Assembly (NCBI RefSeq): GCF_001864935.2
Contig: NZ_CP126267.1
Coordinates: 1,054,001-1,118,000 of the forward strand
Direction: 5' to 3'
Source: Curtobacterium sp. MCBA15_012
GTDB taxonomy: Bacteria; Actinomycetota; Actinomycetes; Actinomycetales; Microbacteriaceae
Length of the DNA stretch: 64,000 bases
Shown: positions 29,161 to 38,523 of the stretch, in pieces
Numbering within the stretch: the first letter of the stretch is position 1
Layout: each line of letters opens with the position of its first letter
Made by a program: the position numbers and the translations under genes
Notes under the pieces: generated by a model
Told to the model about the DNA's origin: nothing
The model's input: the letters and a program-made list of their open reading frames with translations, nothing else
The model's database searches: none

Positions 29161-30662
29161 TGGCGCAGAAGGACGCGCTGATGGACTTCGACGAGGCGCT
29201 CGAGCGTTTCGAGCCGGTGCTCGGCTTCGAGGTCCACGTCGAACTCGCGACGAAGACGAAGATGTTCTCGGACGCTCCGAACTTCTTCGGTGGCGAGCCG
29301 AACACGAACGTGACCCCGGTCGACCTCGGGCTCCCCGGCGCACTGCCCGTCGTGAACGAGCAGGCCGTGCGCTACTCGATCCAGCTGGGCCTCGCGCTCG
29401 GCTGCTCGATCGCCGAGTCCTCGCGGTTCGCGCGGAAGAACTACTACTACCCGGACAACCCGAAGAACTACCAGATCTCGCAGTTCGACGAGCCGATCGC
29501 GTTCGAGGGCGAGGTCGAGGTCGAGCTCGCCGACGGCACCATCTTCACCGTCCCGATCGAGCGCGCCCACATGGAGGAGGACGCCGGCAAGCTGACGCAC
29601 GTCGGCGGTGCCACCGGCCGCATCCAGGGTGCCGAGTACTCGCTCGTCGACTACAACCGTGCGGGCGTCCCGCTCGTCGAGATCGTCACGAAGCCGATCT
29701 TCGGCGCGAAGCACCGCGCCCCGGAGCTCGGCGCCGCGTACGTGCAGGTCATCCGTGACCTCGTCCGCGCGCTCGGCGTCTCCGAGGCCCGCATGGAGCG
29801 CGGCAACCTGCGCTGCGACGCGAACATCTCGCTGCGTCCCTGGGGCCAGGAGAAGCTCGGCACCCGCACCGAGACGAAGAACGTCAACTCGTTCCGTGCC
29901 GTCGAGCGCGCCATCCGCTACGAGATCCAGCGTCAGGCCGCGATCCTCGCCGCCGGTGGCACGATCACGCAGGAGACCCGCCACTGGCACGAGGACACCG
30001 GTCGCACGTCGGCCGGTCGCCCGAAGTCGGACGCCGACGACTACCGCTACTTCCCGGAGCCCGACCTGCTCCCCGTGGTGCCGGACCCGGCCGTGATCGA
30101 GGAACTGCGGGCCTCGCTGCCCGAGGCCCCGGTCGCGCGTCGCCGCCGACTCAAGGGCGACTGGGGCTTCAGCGACCTGGAGTTCCAGGACGTCGTCAAC
30201 GGCGGGCTGCTCGACGAGGTCGAGGCCACCGTCGCCGCGGGCGCCTCGCCGCAGGCCGCGCGCAAGTGGTGGACGGGTGAGATCAGCCGCGTCGCCAACG
30301 CTCGTGACGCCGCCGCGGGTGACCTCGTGTCGCCGCAGCACGTCGCCGAGACGATCGCGCTCGTCGAGTCCGGCGACCTCACCGACCGTCTGGCCCGCCA
30401 GGTCCTCGAGGGCGTCATCGCCGGCGAGGGCTCCCCGGCGCAGGTCGTCGAGGCCCGCGGCCTGAAGGTCGTGTCCGACGACTCGGCGCTCACGGCAGCG
30501 GTCGACCAGGCGCTCGCCGCGCAGCCCGACGTGCTCGCCAAGATCCGCGACGGCAAGGTGCAGGCCGCCGGTGCGATCATCGGCGCGGTCATGAAGGCCA
30601 TGCAGGGACAGGCGGACGCGGCGCGCGTCCGCGAGCTGGTCCTGGAGCGCGCGCAGGCCTAG
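29160..30662 (+). CDS. gatB: Asp/Glu-tRNA(Asn/Gln) amidotransferase subunit B
   Basis: 500 aa. Binds the mis-charged tRNA and carries out the kinase and transamidation steps. Typical blocks: [43 protein letters not shown] and [15 protein letters not shown]; the C-terminal YqeY-like helical domain begins near residue 350. The A of ATG 29160 is the last base of the gatA stop. A perfect family A palindrome begins 14 nt after its stop. Confidence 0.97.
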   Translation: MAQKDALMDFDEALERFEPVLGFEVHVELATKTKMFSDAPNFFGGEPNTNVTPVDLGLPGALPVVNEQAVRYSIQLGLALGCSIAESSRFARKNYYYPDNPKNYQISQFDEPIAFEGEVEVELADGTIFTVPIERAHMEEDAGKLTHVGGATGRIQGAEYSLVDYNRAGVPLVEIVTKPIFGAKHRAPELGAAYVQVIRDLVRALGVSEARMERGNLRCDANISLRPWGQEKLGTRTETKNVNSFRAVERAIRYEIQRQAAILAAGGTITQETRHWHEDTGRTSAGRPKSDADDYRYFPEPDLLPVVPDPAVIEELRASLPEAPVARRRRLKGDWGFSDLEFQDVVNGGLLDEVEATVAAGASPQAARKWWTGEISRVANARDAAAGDLVSPQHVAETIALVESGDLTDRLARQVLEGVIAGEGSPAQVVEARGLKVVSDDSALTAAVDQALAAQPDVLAKIRDGKVQAAGAIIGAVMKAMQGQADAARVRELVLERAQA

Positions 30663-30675
30663 CCCGCCACCACGG

Positions 30676-30723
30676 GACGGACGGGAGGCGCGGTGCCAGC
30701 TGGCACCGCGCCTCCCGTCCGTC
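30676..30723. terminator. Family A palindrome, perfect 24-bp arms
   Basis: Loop-less inverted repeat centred at 30699/30700, 13 nt past the gatB stop, matching the 606-655 element through the whole arm. Likely end of the gatCAB transcript. Confidence 0.75.
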
Positions 30724-30814
30724 GTCTGGTCGGCAAGCGGACCACCGGCTGCCGCGCCGGACCTGGACCAGGGCAACCTGGGGACACGTCAGCGACCCGG
30801 TGACAGGATGGGTC

Positions 30815-31900
30815 GTGACCGCAACGATCCGCGCCATCGGAACCGCCGTCCCGCAGACCACCCTCGACCAGGCGGCGGTGCGGGACCTCTTCGCCGGGCA
30901 GCCCGACCTCGGTCGCCTCGGCCGCCGCCTCGTGCCCGCCGCGTTCGACGTGTCCGCCGTCGAGCACCGCCACACGGTCATCGAGGAACTCGACGCCACC
31001 CGTCCGGGCGGGTTGTTCCGGCAGGACGGCGGCGACCTCGTGTCCCCGTCCACCGGCACGCGCAACGACCGGTACCGCGAGCTCGCACCGGCGCTGTTCG
31101 TCGCGGCGGCACGCGACGCGGTGGACCGTGCCGGCGTCGACCCGGCTGCCGTCACGCACCTCGTGACCGTCTCGTGCACCGGCTTCACGCAGCCGGGGCC
31201 GGACATCGACGTCGTCGACCAGCTCGGACTGCCGGCGGGGGTGTTCCGGCACCACATCGGGTTCATGGGCTGCTGCGCGGCGTTCCCCGCCCTCCGCATC
31301 GCCGCCGCGTTCGCCGAGGCCGACCCGTCCGCGGTCGTGCTCGTCGTCTGCGCCGAGCTCTGCACGCTGCACGTGCGGGCGTCCGACGACCCCGACCAGA
31401 TCGTCGCGAACAGCGTGTTCGGCGACGGTGCCGCCGCGGTCGTCGTGACCGGGGGCGGCGTCGGACTCCGGATCGACGGGTTCGCGACCGCGACCGTGCC
31501 CGAGGGCGCCTCCGAGATGGCGTGGAACATCGGGGACGAGGGCTTCGAGATGGTCTTGTCGACGGCGGTGCCGAAGCTCGTCGGTGTCCACGTCCCGGCC
31601 GCCGTGTCGACCCTGCTCGCCGAGGACGAGGTCGCCGCCGACGTGCCGGTCTGGGCCGTGCACCCCGGCGGACGGGCCATCGTCGACCGGGCCCAGGAAG
31701 CGCTCGGCCTGCCGGACAGCGCCGTCGCGTCGAGCCGGAACGTGCTCCGGGACCACGGGAACATGTCGAGCGCCACGGTCTTGTTCGTCCTCCGCGACGC
31801 ACTGGAGCAGGGGGTCGCGGACGACTCCGCGCTCGTCGCGGTGGCGTTCGGCCCGGGTCTGACGGTCGAGAGCGCGCGCATGACGGTGGTGGGGGCGTGA
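30815..31900 (+). CDS. Type III polyketide synthase (chalcone-synthase-like)
   Basis: 361 aa. The catalytic triad is complete: Cys153 in FMGCCAAFPALRIA, His283 in WAVHPGG and Asn316 in HGNMSSATVLFVL. It condenses malonyl-CoA onto a starter; the product could be an alkylresorcinol, alkylpyrone or naphthol and cannot be read from the sequence. GTG 30815 is preferred over GTG 30800 because a CAGGAT box lies about 5 nt upstream and conserved sequence starts there. The downstream methyltransferase overlaps its stop, suggesting a two-step product. Confidence 0.9.
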   Translation: MTATIRAIGTAVPQTTLDQAAVRDLFAGQPDLGRLGRRLVPAAFDVSAVEHRHTVIEELDATRPGGLFRQDGGDLVSPSTGTRNDRYRELAPALFVAAARDAVDRAGVDPAAVTHLVTVSCTGFTQPGPDIDVVDQLGLPAGVFRHHIGFMGCCAAFPALRIAAAFAEADPSAVVLVVCAELCTLHVRASDDPDQIVANSVFGDGAAAVVVTGGGVGLRIDGFATATVPEGASEMAWNIGDEGFEMVLSTAVPKLVGVHVPAAVSTLLAEDEVAADVPVWAVHPGGRAIVDRAQEALGLPDSAVASSRNVLRDHGNMSSATVLFVLRDALEQGVADDSALVAVAFGPGLTVESARMTVVGA

Positions 31901-32643
31901 GCGGCGACCACCCGCGCGACCTGGGCCGACCCGGCGGACGGGCACCGCGCCTCCCGGCCGTCGACCTGAGGACCCGGGCGACCGACCTGCGCGAACTCAT
32001 GGACGACCCGGACTGCGACCCGCGGGCGCTCGAACGCACGTTCCGGCGGTTCGCCGTGGTGAACGCCCTGGTCAGCGGGTGGCGCGCGGCGTGGCGGACG
32101 CACGTCGTGCCGGCGCTGCCCCCGAGTGGGCGCGGGCGCGTGCTCGACCTCGGGTGCGGCGGCGGCGACCTGGCCCGCGCGCTCGTGCGGTGGGCGGCGA
32201 GCGACGGGCTGTCGATCGAGGTCGTCGGCGTCGACCCCGACGAGCGGGCGATCGCGTCGGCCTCGCGCTCGACGCCGCGCGGGGTGACGTTCCGGCAGCA
32301 GTCGAGCGCCGACCTCGTCGCGGCGGGGGAGCGGTTCGACCTCGTGGTGTCGAACCACGTGCTGCACCACCTCGACGACGAGGCGCGCGCGGCGTTCCTG
32401 GCGGACTCGGCGCAGCTCGCGACCGGGCGGAGCCTGCACTCGGACATCCGGCGGTCGCGGCAGGCCTACCGGGCGTACGCGCTGGCGTCGCCGTTGGTGG
32501 CCGTCGGGACGTTCGTGCGCGTCGACGGGCTGCGGTCGATCCAGCGGTCGTTCACGGTGCCGGAGCTGCAGGAGGTGCTGCCGCGGGGGTGGCGGGCGGA
32601 ACGGGCGGCGCCGCACCGGGTGCTCGCGGTACGGGACGCCTGA
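31897..32643 (+). CDS. SAM-dependent methyltransferase paired with the type III PKS
   Basis: 248 aa. Class I fold with the SAM-binding motif VLDLGCGGGDLARAL near residue 82 and VVSNHVLHHLDDE near residue 150. GTG 31897 overlaps the PKS stop (GTGA), so it is co-expressed and probably O- or C-methylates the polyketide. The first 25 residues come from a family A-like half-site (31938-31966) and look disordered. In related actinobacterial clusters an FAD-dependent oxidoreductase often follows; none is seen here. Confidence 0.85.
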   Translation: MSGDHPRDLGRPGGRAPRLPAVDLRTRATDLRELMDDPDCDPRALERTFRRFAVVNALVSGWRAAWRTHVVPALPPSGRGRVLDLGCGGGDLARALVRWAASDGLSIEVVGVDPDERAIASASRSTPRGVTFRQQSSADLVAAGERFDLVVSNHVLHHLDDEARAAFLADSAQLATGRSLHSDIRRSRQAYRAYALASPLVAVGTFVRVDGLRSIQRSFTVPELQEVLPRGWRAERAAPHRVLAVRDA

Positions 32644-32749
32644 CCCGGGCTCTGAGGTAGGGCGCGGGACGCCTCGCCCGGGACCGGGACCGGGACCGGG
32701 GCCGCGGGGCGCGGGGCCGAGACCCGACCCGCCCCGCGCCCGCCTCTCG

Positions 32750-33802
32750 CTACGGGCGCAGCAGCACCTTGATCGCGCGCCGCTCGTCCATCGCGGCGTA
32801 CGCCTCGGCGGCCTGCTCCAGCGGCAGCTCGAGGTCGAACACCCGACCCGGCTCGATCGCCCGCGACAGCACGTCGGGCAGGAGCTCGGGGATGTACGCG
32901 CGCGCCGGGGCCATTCCGCCGCCGACCGTGATGTTCCGGCCGAACAGGAACGGCATCGGCAGCTCGGGGTCACCCGCGGGCACCCCCACGTAGCCGACGT
33001 TGCCGCCCGCGCGGACGACCCGCAGCGCCTGGTCCATGCTCTCCGCGGTGCCGACCGCCTCGAGGGCGCAGTCCGCCAGGTCGCCGCCGAGCAGCTGCCG
33101 GACGGCAGCGACACCCTCGTCGCCACGGGCCTCGACGACGTCCGTCGCCCCGAACTCGCGCGCGAGGGCCTGCCGGTCGGCGTGCCGGCTCATCGCGATG
33201 ATCCGCTCGGCGCCGAGGCGCTTCGCCGCGAGGACGGCGGACAGCCCGACGGCCCCGTCGCCGACCACGACGACGGTCCTGCCCGGTCCGACCTCGGCCG
33301 ACACCGCGGCGTGGTGTCCGGTGGAGAACACGTCGGACAGGGTGAGCAGCGAGGGCACGAGGTCCTCGTCGACGGGCCCGGGCACGACGACGAGCGTCGC
33401 GGCGGCGTCCGGCACCCGGACGAACTCGGCCTGTGCTCCACCGAGCGGGTGGCCGTAGGCGTCCGGCGTGACGCCGAAGGTCGAGCCGTGGTCGCAGCCG
33501 CTCGTCATGCCGTGGGCGCAGGCCTGGCACGTGCCGTCGTTCGTGGTGAACGGCGCGATGACGAAGTCGCCGACCGCGAGGCCGTCGACCTCGTCACCGA
33601 GGGACTCGACGACGCCGACGAACTCGTGTCCGATGGCGCGCGGCTCCTTCGTGTCGCGGACGCCGCGGTACGGCCAGAGGTCGGAGCCGCACACGCAGGC
33701 GGCGGTGACGCGGACGACGGCGTCGGTCGGGGCGATGACGGTGGGGGCGTCGCGCTCCTCGACGCGGACGTCGCGGGGAGCGTGGATGACTGCTGCGCGC
33801 AC
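32750..33802 (-). CDS. Zinc-dependent alcohol dehydrogenase (MDR superfamily)
   Basis: 350 aa. The catalytic-zinc region VCGSDLWPYRG and GHEFVG is near residues 37-65, and a cysteine-rich structural-zinc lobe (GTCQACAHGMTSGCDHG) near 90-110. The Rossmann NAD(P) site VVVVGDGAVGL is near residue 175. It oxidises an unidentified alcohol or reduces the aldehyde. GTG 33802 follows GGAAGG. It is convergent with the PKS pair; no functional link is evident. Confidence 0.9.
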   Translation of the reverse strand: MRAAVIHAPRDVRVEERDAPTVIAPTDAVVRVTAACVCGSDLWPYRGVRDTKEPRAIGHEFVGVVESLGDEVDGLAVGDFVIAPFTTNDGTCQACAHGMTSGCDHGSTFGVTPDAYGHPLGGAQAEFVRVPDAAATLVVVPGPVDEDLVPSLLTLSDVFSTGHHAAVSAEVGPGRTVVVVGDGAVGLSAVLAAKRLGAERIIAMSRHADRQALAREFGATDVVEARGDEGVAAVRQLLGGDLADCALEAVGTAESMDQALRVVRAGGNVGYVGVPAGDPELPMPFLFGRNITVGGGMAPARAYIPELLPDVLSRAIEPGRVFDLELPLEQAAEAYAAMDERRAIKVLLRP

Positions 33803-33958
33803 GGTGTGGCCTTCCGTTCGGGGTGGCCGCGGGGCGTGCGGTGACGCGTGCGGCCGGGGGAGAGCACGACGTGTCCGGGGATGCACCGTGCTCGGGATGG
33901 GTGCGGCGTGTGCGTGACGCGCCGCGGGTGCCGGCGCCGTTGCGGGACTGGTCGACAC

Positions 33959-33964
33959 TACGCT
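33959..33964 (+). promoter_or_regulatory. -10 box TACGCT (leaderless start)
   Basis: Exactly 6 nt before GTG 33971. Confidence 0.6.
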
Positions 33965-33970
33965 TCCCGG

Positions 33971-34978
33971 GTGGACGAGGACCGGTACGGCAGCGACGTG
34001 CTCTCGGGCGACTGGCGCTCGAGGGGCGTCGAGAAGGTGCAGCAGGTGCCGCTCGAGCGCGGCATGGTGCTCGAGGACCCGGATTCGGGGTGGGCGGGCG
34101 CCGTGGTCGGGCTCGAGGCGGGCAACGTCTCCTTGGAGGACTGGAAGGGTCGCGTCCGCGCCTTCCCCTTCACCGGGCAGTTCCTGCTCGAGGGCAAGCT
34201 GGTCACGCTCGGTCGGCCGCAGGCGCCGGTCGGCCGGTCGGCGGGCGGCTCCGCGGGCGCAGGCGCTGGCGCGGCCGGGCGCACGGGTCCCGGTGCCGCT
34301 GGTGTCGGCGGGCGGTCTGCCGCGGCTGCACCCCCGGCTCGCGCCGGATCGGACGGGAGGCCCGGTGCGGCCCCGCCGGTGCGGCACGCGTCCGACGGTG
34401 GTCGCCTCCGCACCGCCTCCGGCTCGTTCGCCGTCGAGCAACAGCGCGCACGCGTCGCGCTGCCCTCCCGGATCATGGTCGAGGGCCGGCACGACGCCGA
34501 GCTCGTCGAGAAGGTCTGGGGCGCGGACCTCCGCGTCGAGGGCGTCGTCGTCGAGTACCTGGAGGGCGTCGACAACCTCGCCGACGTGCTCGAGGAGTTC
34601 CGCCCCACGCGGGAGCGTCGGGTCGGCGTGCTCGTGGACCACCTCGTGCCGGGGTCGAAGGAGTCTCGCTTCGCCGAGGCCGTGATGCGCGGGAAGTGGG
34701 GTGCGCACGTGCTCGTGGTCGGACACCCGTTCGTCGACGTCTGGCAGTCGGTGAAGCCGTCGCGACTCGGGCTGACCGCGTGGCCGACGATCCCGCGCTC
34801 GATCGAGTGGAAGAAGGGCATCCTGCAGCACCTCGGGTGGCCGGCCGACGACCAGGCGGACGTCGCGCGCGCGTGGCAGCGGATCCTCGGGCAGGTGCGG
34901 ACCTTCGCCGACCTGGAGCCGCAGTTGCTCGGGCGCGTCGAGGAGCTCATCGACTTCGTCACCGAACCGCAGGGCTGA
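33971..34978 (+). CDS. DUF3097 family protein
   Basis: 335 aa. An N-terminal segment (YGSDVLSGDWRSRGVEKVQQVPLERGMVLED) and a C-terminal domain (RIMVEGRHDAELVEKVWGADLR, VGVLVDHLVPGSKESRFAEAV) typical of actinobacterial DUF3097. The C-terminal pattern, with an early Glu and a later DHLVPGSKE, is reminiscent of TOPRIM-like domains, which is an inference. The linker (about residues 85-150) is Gly/Ala-rich and contains a family A half-site (34352-34372). The start is fixed by TACGCT 6 nt upstream. Confidence 0.85.
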   Translation: MDEDRYGSDVLSGDWRSRGVEKVQQVPLERGMVLEDPDSGWAGAVVGLEAGNVSLEDWKGRVRAFPFTGQFLLEGKLVTLGRPQAPVGRSAGGSAGAGAGAAGRTGPGAAGVGGRSAAAAPPARAGSDGRPGAAPPVRHASDGGRLRTASGSFAVEQQRARVALPSRIMVEGRHDAELVEKVWGADLRVEGVVVEYLEGVDNLADVLEEFRPTRERRVGVLVDHLVPGSKESRFAEAVMRGKWGAHVLVVGHPFVDVWQSVKPSRLGLTAWPTIPRSIEWKKGILQHLGWPADDQADVARAWQRILGQVRTFADLEPQLLGRVEELIDFVTEPQG

Positions 34979-35099
34979 CCAGCCCGGCCACTCGCGCTCG
35001 CGACGGGCGGGGCGGGGGCGGGTCGCGCCTCCCGTCCGTGCCCATCCGCCCCCCCGTGCCCGTGCCGACGCCCGTGCCCGCGTGCCCGTGTGCCCATCC

Positions 35100-35342
35100 C
35101 CGAGCGGGCGATGTGTGCGGGTGCGCGGTCGTGTCGTGTGCTGGTTCCGCCCGCTCGCGGAAGCGGGGTGTTGCCGGGCTGAGCCGCCGTGCGCGAGCGG
35201 GCGATGTGTGCAGGCGCGCGCTCGTGTCGGGTGCTGGTTCCGCCCGCTCGCGGAAGCGGGGTGTCGCCGGGCTGCCTCCGGTGCGCGAGCGGGCGGAAGC
35301 CGCACCGGGACGCGCGCGAGGGTGCCGAATCCGCCCGTTCGC
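35100..35342 (+). repeat. Family B array, three units, period 92-93 bp
   Basis: Units at 35100-35158, 35193-35251 and 35285-35342 (59, 59 and 58 bp). The first two carry ATGTGTGC after the left end and GTGCTGGTTC before the right end; the third has GGAAGCCGCACC and GTGCCGAATC instead. The spacer starts GGAAGCGGGGTGT in both gaps. Confidence 0.88.
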
Positions 35343-35376
35343 GCGCGCTGCCCGGGACCGAGCGCCCGCTGCCGCC

Positions 35377-35382
35377 TACTGT
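35377..35382 (+). promoter_or_regulatory. -10 box TACTGT (leaderless start)
   Basis: Exactly 6 nt before ATG 35389. Confidence 0.6.
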
Positions 35383-35388
35383 TGGGGC

Positions 35389-36042
35389 ATGGACGGCATC
35401 GACGGGCGCGTACGGGTCGCCGTCGACGTCTGGCTCCGGTGGCTGCCCCGGTGGCAGATCGGCAGCGCGCGGCCTCGAACCCGCATCTGCCGCAAGTGCA
35501 CGGGGTCGCCCATCGCCAGCGCCGCGGGCTTCGGTCCGGACGTGCCGCACGCGGTCCAGCACGCTCTGATCGGCCGCATGTCGGCGATCATCGAGGACGC
35601 CGTCGACGAGTACACCGCCAAGAACCTCCCGCTCCTGCAGCGCGAACTCGAGCGGGCGGCCGCCCGGAAACGGCACGCGGGGTACCAGCCGACCGAGGGC
35701 CTGTCGCCGGAGTTCCAGGGCCTCGACGTCGACCCGGAGCCGTCCGAGGGCGAGCCGTTCCTGTTCACCCTCGGCGAGCTGACCGGCACCGGTGCGGCCG
35801 AGCAGACGCCACGCGAGCCGCTCTCCGACGAGGCGAAGGCCGCACTCCGCCACGAGATCGCCCTGTCCGACGAGTGCGCCCGTGCGACGGGGACGGCGGT
35901 GTGCCTCGCGCTCGTGGAGCACCGTCCGCGCATCGCCGAGGCAGTCGACCGCCTCGTCGAACCGCAGATCGCCGCGCTCGTGTCCGACATGTTCCGGGGG
36001 TTCGACGGCCCCGACGACGACCTGCGCGACGGCCTGTTCTGA
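35389..36042 (+). CDS. Conserved-looking protein of unknown function with CxxC motif
   Basis: 217 aa. No family is recognised. A CRKC pair near residue 28, in RTRICRKCTGSP, could bind a metal or mark a redox site. Two long amphipathic helical stretches follow (about residues 50-95 and 150-215), and the middle is acidic. There is no signal peptide or membrane segment. A TACTGT box 6 nt before the ATG supports expression. Downstream lies a simple GGCAC repeat. Confidence 0.65.
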   Translation: MDGIDGRVRVAVDVWLRWLPRWQIGSARPRTRICRKCTGSPIASAAGFGPDVPHAVQHALIGRMSAIIEDAVDEYTAKNLPLLQRELERAAARKRHAGYQPTEGLSPEFQGLDVDPEPSEGEPFLFTLGELTGTGAAEQTPREPLSDEAKAALRHEIALSDECARATGTAVCLALVEHRPRIAEAVDRLVEPQIAALVSDMFRGFDGPDDDLRDGLF

Positions 36043-36064
36043 GCCGATCCGCGCCGCCGTCCCA

Positions 36065-36196
36065 GCGGCACGGCACGGCACAGCACAGCACGGCACCGCA
36101 CGGCACGGCACGGCCGAGCGGCGGCACAGCACGGCACCGCACGGCACGGCACGGCACGAGCGGTGGCACAGCACGGCACCGCACAGCACGGCACCG
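36065..36196 (+). repeat. GGCAC pentanucleotide repeat tract
   Basis: About 130 bp of CGGCA and CAGCA units (GGCACGGCACGGCACAGCAC pattern) with a few interruptions (CCGAGCGG, GAGCGGTGG). It lies between the unknown 217-aa protein and the DUF3054 gene and is a likely slippage-prone tract. Confidence 0.8.
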
Positions 36197-36291
36197 CCGG
36201 TCACCGCGGGGGCGGGCAGAACGGGGGCGGGCAGAGCGGGGGCCGGGCAGCGTGGGGACGAGCAGCTGCCGGGACGCGGGAGAATGGTCGG

Positions 36292-36687
36292 GTGACTCGC
36301 ACCTGGGGCTGGCTCGCAGCCGTCGTCGACATCGTCCTCATCGTCGCCTTCGCCCTCATCGGGCGCTCCTCGCACGCGGAGGCGTCCTCCGTCGCGGGCA
36401 CCTGGACGACGGCGTACCCGTTCCTCGCGGGCTGGGCCGTCGGCTCCCTCGTGAGCCTCGCGTGGAAGCGGCCCCTCCGGATCTGGCCGACCGGCGTCGT
36501 CGTGTGGGTGGCGACGGTCGCGGTCGGGATGCTGCTCCGTGTCCTCACCGGGCAGGGGGACGTCGCCGGCGACCCGCTCCCGTTGTCGTTCGTGATCGTC
36601 GCGACCGTGGTGCTCGGCCTGTTCCTGGTCGGGTGGCGGGCGATCGTCCGGCCCCTGGTGGAGCGACGCCCGCGCGGGCGCGCCTGA
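36292..36687 (+). CDS. DUF3054 family membrane protein
   Basis: 131 aa, four transmembrane segments. The N terminus WGWLAAVVDIVLIVAFALIGRSSH and the middle W-RPLRIWPTGVVVW match the DUF3054 pattern seen in actinobacteria and archaea; no function is known. GTG 36292 is preceded by a GAGAAT box 6 nt upstream, compatible with a leaderless start. Small, basic C-terminal tail. Confidence 0.85.
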   Translation: MTRTWGWLAAVVDIVLIVAFALIGRSSHAEASSVAGTWTTAYPFLAGWAVGSLVSLAWKRPLRIWPTGVVVWVATVAVGMLLRVLTGQGDVAGDPLPLSFVIVATVVLGLFLVGWRAIVRPLVERRPRGRA

Positions 36688-36861
36688 CGGTCCCGCCCCG
36701 CACTCGCTCGCCAGCTCCGACGCGCAGGCGGTCGCCCGCCCCCCCTGCCCGCGCGCCTGACCGCTCCGACGCGCACCCGGACCGCCGCACCACCCGCACC
36801 GGCACCGCCCCGTTCACCCGGCCGTCACCCGGACGCCACCCGCCGCGGGCACCATGCCGTG

Positions 36862-38523
36862 ATGACGACCACCGCACCCGTCCCCGCCGGAGCGCCAGCC
36901 GCGGCCCGGTCGGTCCGGCCCGTCCCACGCCTGGTCGCCCGCCGCGGTGCCCCGCGCGTCCGACGCGAGGACACGCTGCCCGCGATCGCGGTCGCCGAGG
37001 CCCTCGGCGCCGACGTGGTCGAGGTCGACGTCCGACGCACCGCGGACGAGGTCGCCGTCCTGCTGCACGACGAGACCCTCGGTCGTCTGTGGGGCGATCC
37101 CCGCCGGGTCGCCGACGTGCCGTGGTGCGAGGTCGCGCGACTCGGCAACGGCCTCGACCGGATCCCGCGGCTCGACGCCGTGCTGGAACGCTTGGAGGAC
37201 TGCCGGAGCACGCTCCTCCTGCACGTCGTCGACCCGGCCGACGCCCTGGTCGCGGCCCGCACGGTCGCGGCGACGTCGGCGACGACCGCGGTCGCCTGGA
37301 ACGGGTCCCGCGAGGCGCTCGCGGTGGTCCGGACCGTGCTCCCCGCCGCCGAGACGTGGCTGCCGTGGGAGTCGCTGGACGCCCCGACCGCAGCCGACCT
37401 CGACACCTCGACCGCGGCGGCCGCCGGCACAGCGGCCGCGGCCCGCCCGGCCACCGCGACGGCCCCGGGCACCCCGACCGCGGCGGCCCCCGCACCCCGC
37501 CCCTCGACCCTCGTGCTCGACGACGTCTTCCTGACCCCCGCCACCCTGGCCGCCGCCCACGACCTCGGGCTCCGCGTCGCCGTGCACACGGTCGACGAGC
37601 CGGAACCGGTCCGCTGGGCCGCCCGGCTCGGCGTCGACCTGATCGCGACCGACGACGTGGCCTCGACCCGCGCGGCCCTGGTCGGCGGCGAGCGGGACGG
37701 CTGGTCGGGTCCAGAGCGGGAGCCCACCGAGGAGGAGGTCGCGACCCGCGCGCAGGCCCTCGCGCACCGCATCGCGCACGAGGTCGTCGCCTTCACCCGC
37801 GAGCACCCGGTCGGTCGGGTGTCGACGAAGCGTTCCCCCGGTGACCTCGTCACGGACGTCGACCGCGCGGTCGAGCGACTCGTCCGCGCCCGGGTCCGTG
37901 CGGCCTTCCCGACCCACGGGTTCACCGGCGAGGAGTACGGCGACGCCCCCGGCGACCGGCACCGGTGGTACCTCGACCCCGTCGACGGCACGACGAACCT
38001 CGTGAACGGCGTGCCGTGGACCGCGATGTCGCTCTGCCTGACCCGCGGCGGTCGTCCGCTCGTGGGCGTCGTCGCCGACCCGTGGCGCGGCGACGTGCTC
38101 GAGGCCCGACGCGGCCGTGGGGCCGTCCTGCGGGACACGCCGTTGCTGCTCGACGACGGCCCGCGTCCACTCGCCGGCGCGGTCGTGGGCGCGGAGTTCG
38201 GCAGACGGCGCGACCGCCGGTCGTTCGGCGCGCTGGTCGAGGCCCTCGCCGAGCGCTCCTGTGCCCTCCGCGTGATGGGCTCGAGCACGCTGACGATCGC
38301 ACAGGTCGCCGCAGGCCGCGGGGTCGGCGGGTGCGTCCCGGCGTTCGACCCGGTGGACCACGGCGCGGCCGTGCTCCTCGTGCACGAGGCCGGCGGTGTC
38401 GTCATGACCCGCGAGGGCCCGGTGGACGGCTTCCCCGGGGAGGGTGAACCGTTCCTGGTCGCGCACCCGGGCGCGGCCGACGAGTTGCACGCGGTGTGGA
38501 CCGCGGCGCTCGCCGCGGGCTGA
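36862..38523 (+). CDS. Fusion of a GDPD-like domain and an inositol-monophosphatase domain
   Basis: 553 aa. Residues about 25-270 align with the glycerophosphodiester phosphodiesterase fold (DTLPAIAVAEALGADVVEVDV, E54/D56; LLHDETLGRLWG, H69-D70), but the opening HRG is RRG (R27-R28-G29), so one catalytic histidine is missing. An Ala-rich insert (about residues 180-215) breaks the barrel. Residues 290-553 are an inositol-phosphatase-like domain with GEE (E357-E358), DPVDGTTN (372-379) and FDPVDHGAAVLLVHEAGG (D496), all metal ligands present. The second domain should be active. ATG 36862 or GTG 36859 are both possible. Confidence 0.82.
   Translation: MTTTAPVPAGAPAAARSVRPVPRLVARRGAPRVRREDTLPAIAVAEALGADVVEVDVRRTADEVAVLLHDETLGRLWGDPRRVADVPWCEVARLGNGLDRIPRLDAVLERLEDCRSTLLLHVVDPADALVAARTVAATSATTAVAWNGSREALAVVRTVLPAAETWLPWESLDAPTAADLDTSTAAAAGTAAAARPATATAPGTPTAAAPAPRPSTLVLDDVFLTPATLAAAHDLGLRVAVHTVDEPEPVRWAARLGVDLIATDDVASTRAALVGGERDGWSGPEREPTEEEVATRAQALAHRIAHEVVAFTREHPVGRVSTKRSPGDLVTDVDRAVERLVRARVRAAFPTHGFTGEEYGDAPGDRHRWYLDPVDGTTNLVNGVPWTAMSLCLTRGGRPLVGVVADPWRGDVLEARRGRGAVLRDTPLLLDDGPRPLAGAVVGAEFGRRRDRRSFGALVEALAERSCALRVMGSSTLTIAQVAAGRGVGGCVPAFDPVDHGAAVLLVHEAGGVVMTREGPVDGFPGEGEPFLVAHPGAADELHAVWTAALAAG

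Larger units (their letters stand above)
34979..35388. other. Intergenic region with family B array, no gene
   Basis: 410 bp. A family A-like half-site (35020-35041) and GTGCCC-type repeats precede three family B units (35100-35342). The last part is the leaderless promoter of the next gene. Confidence 0.75.
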
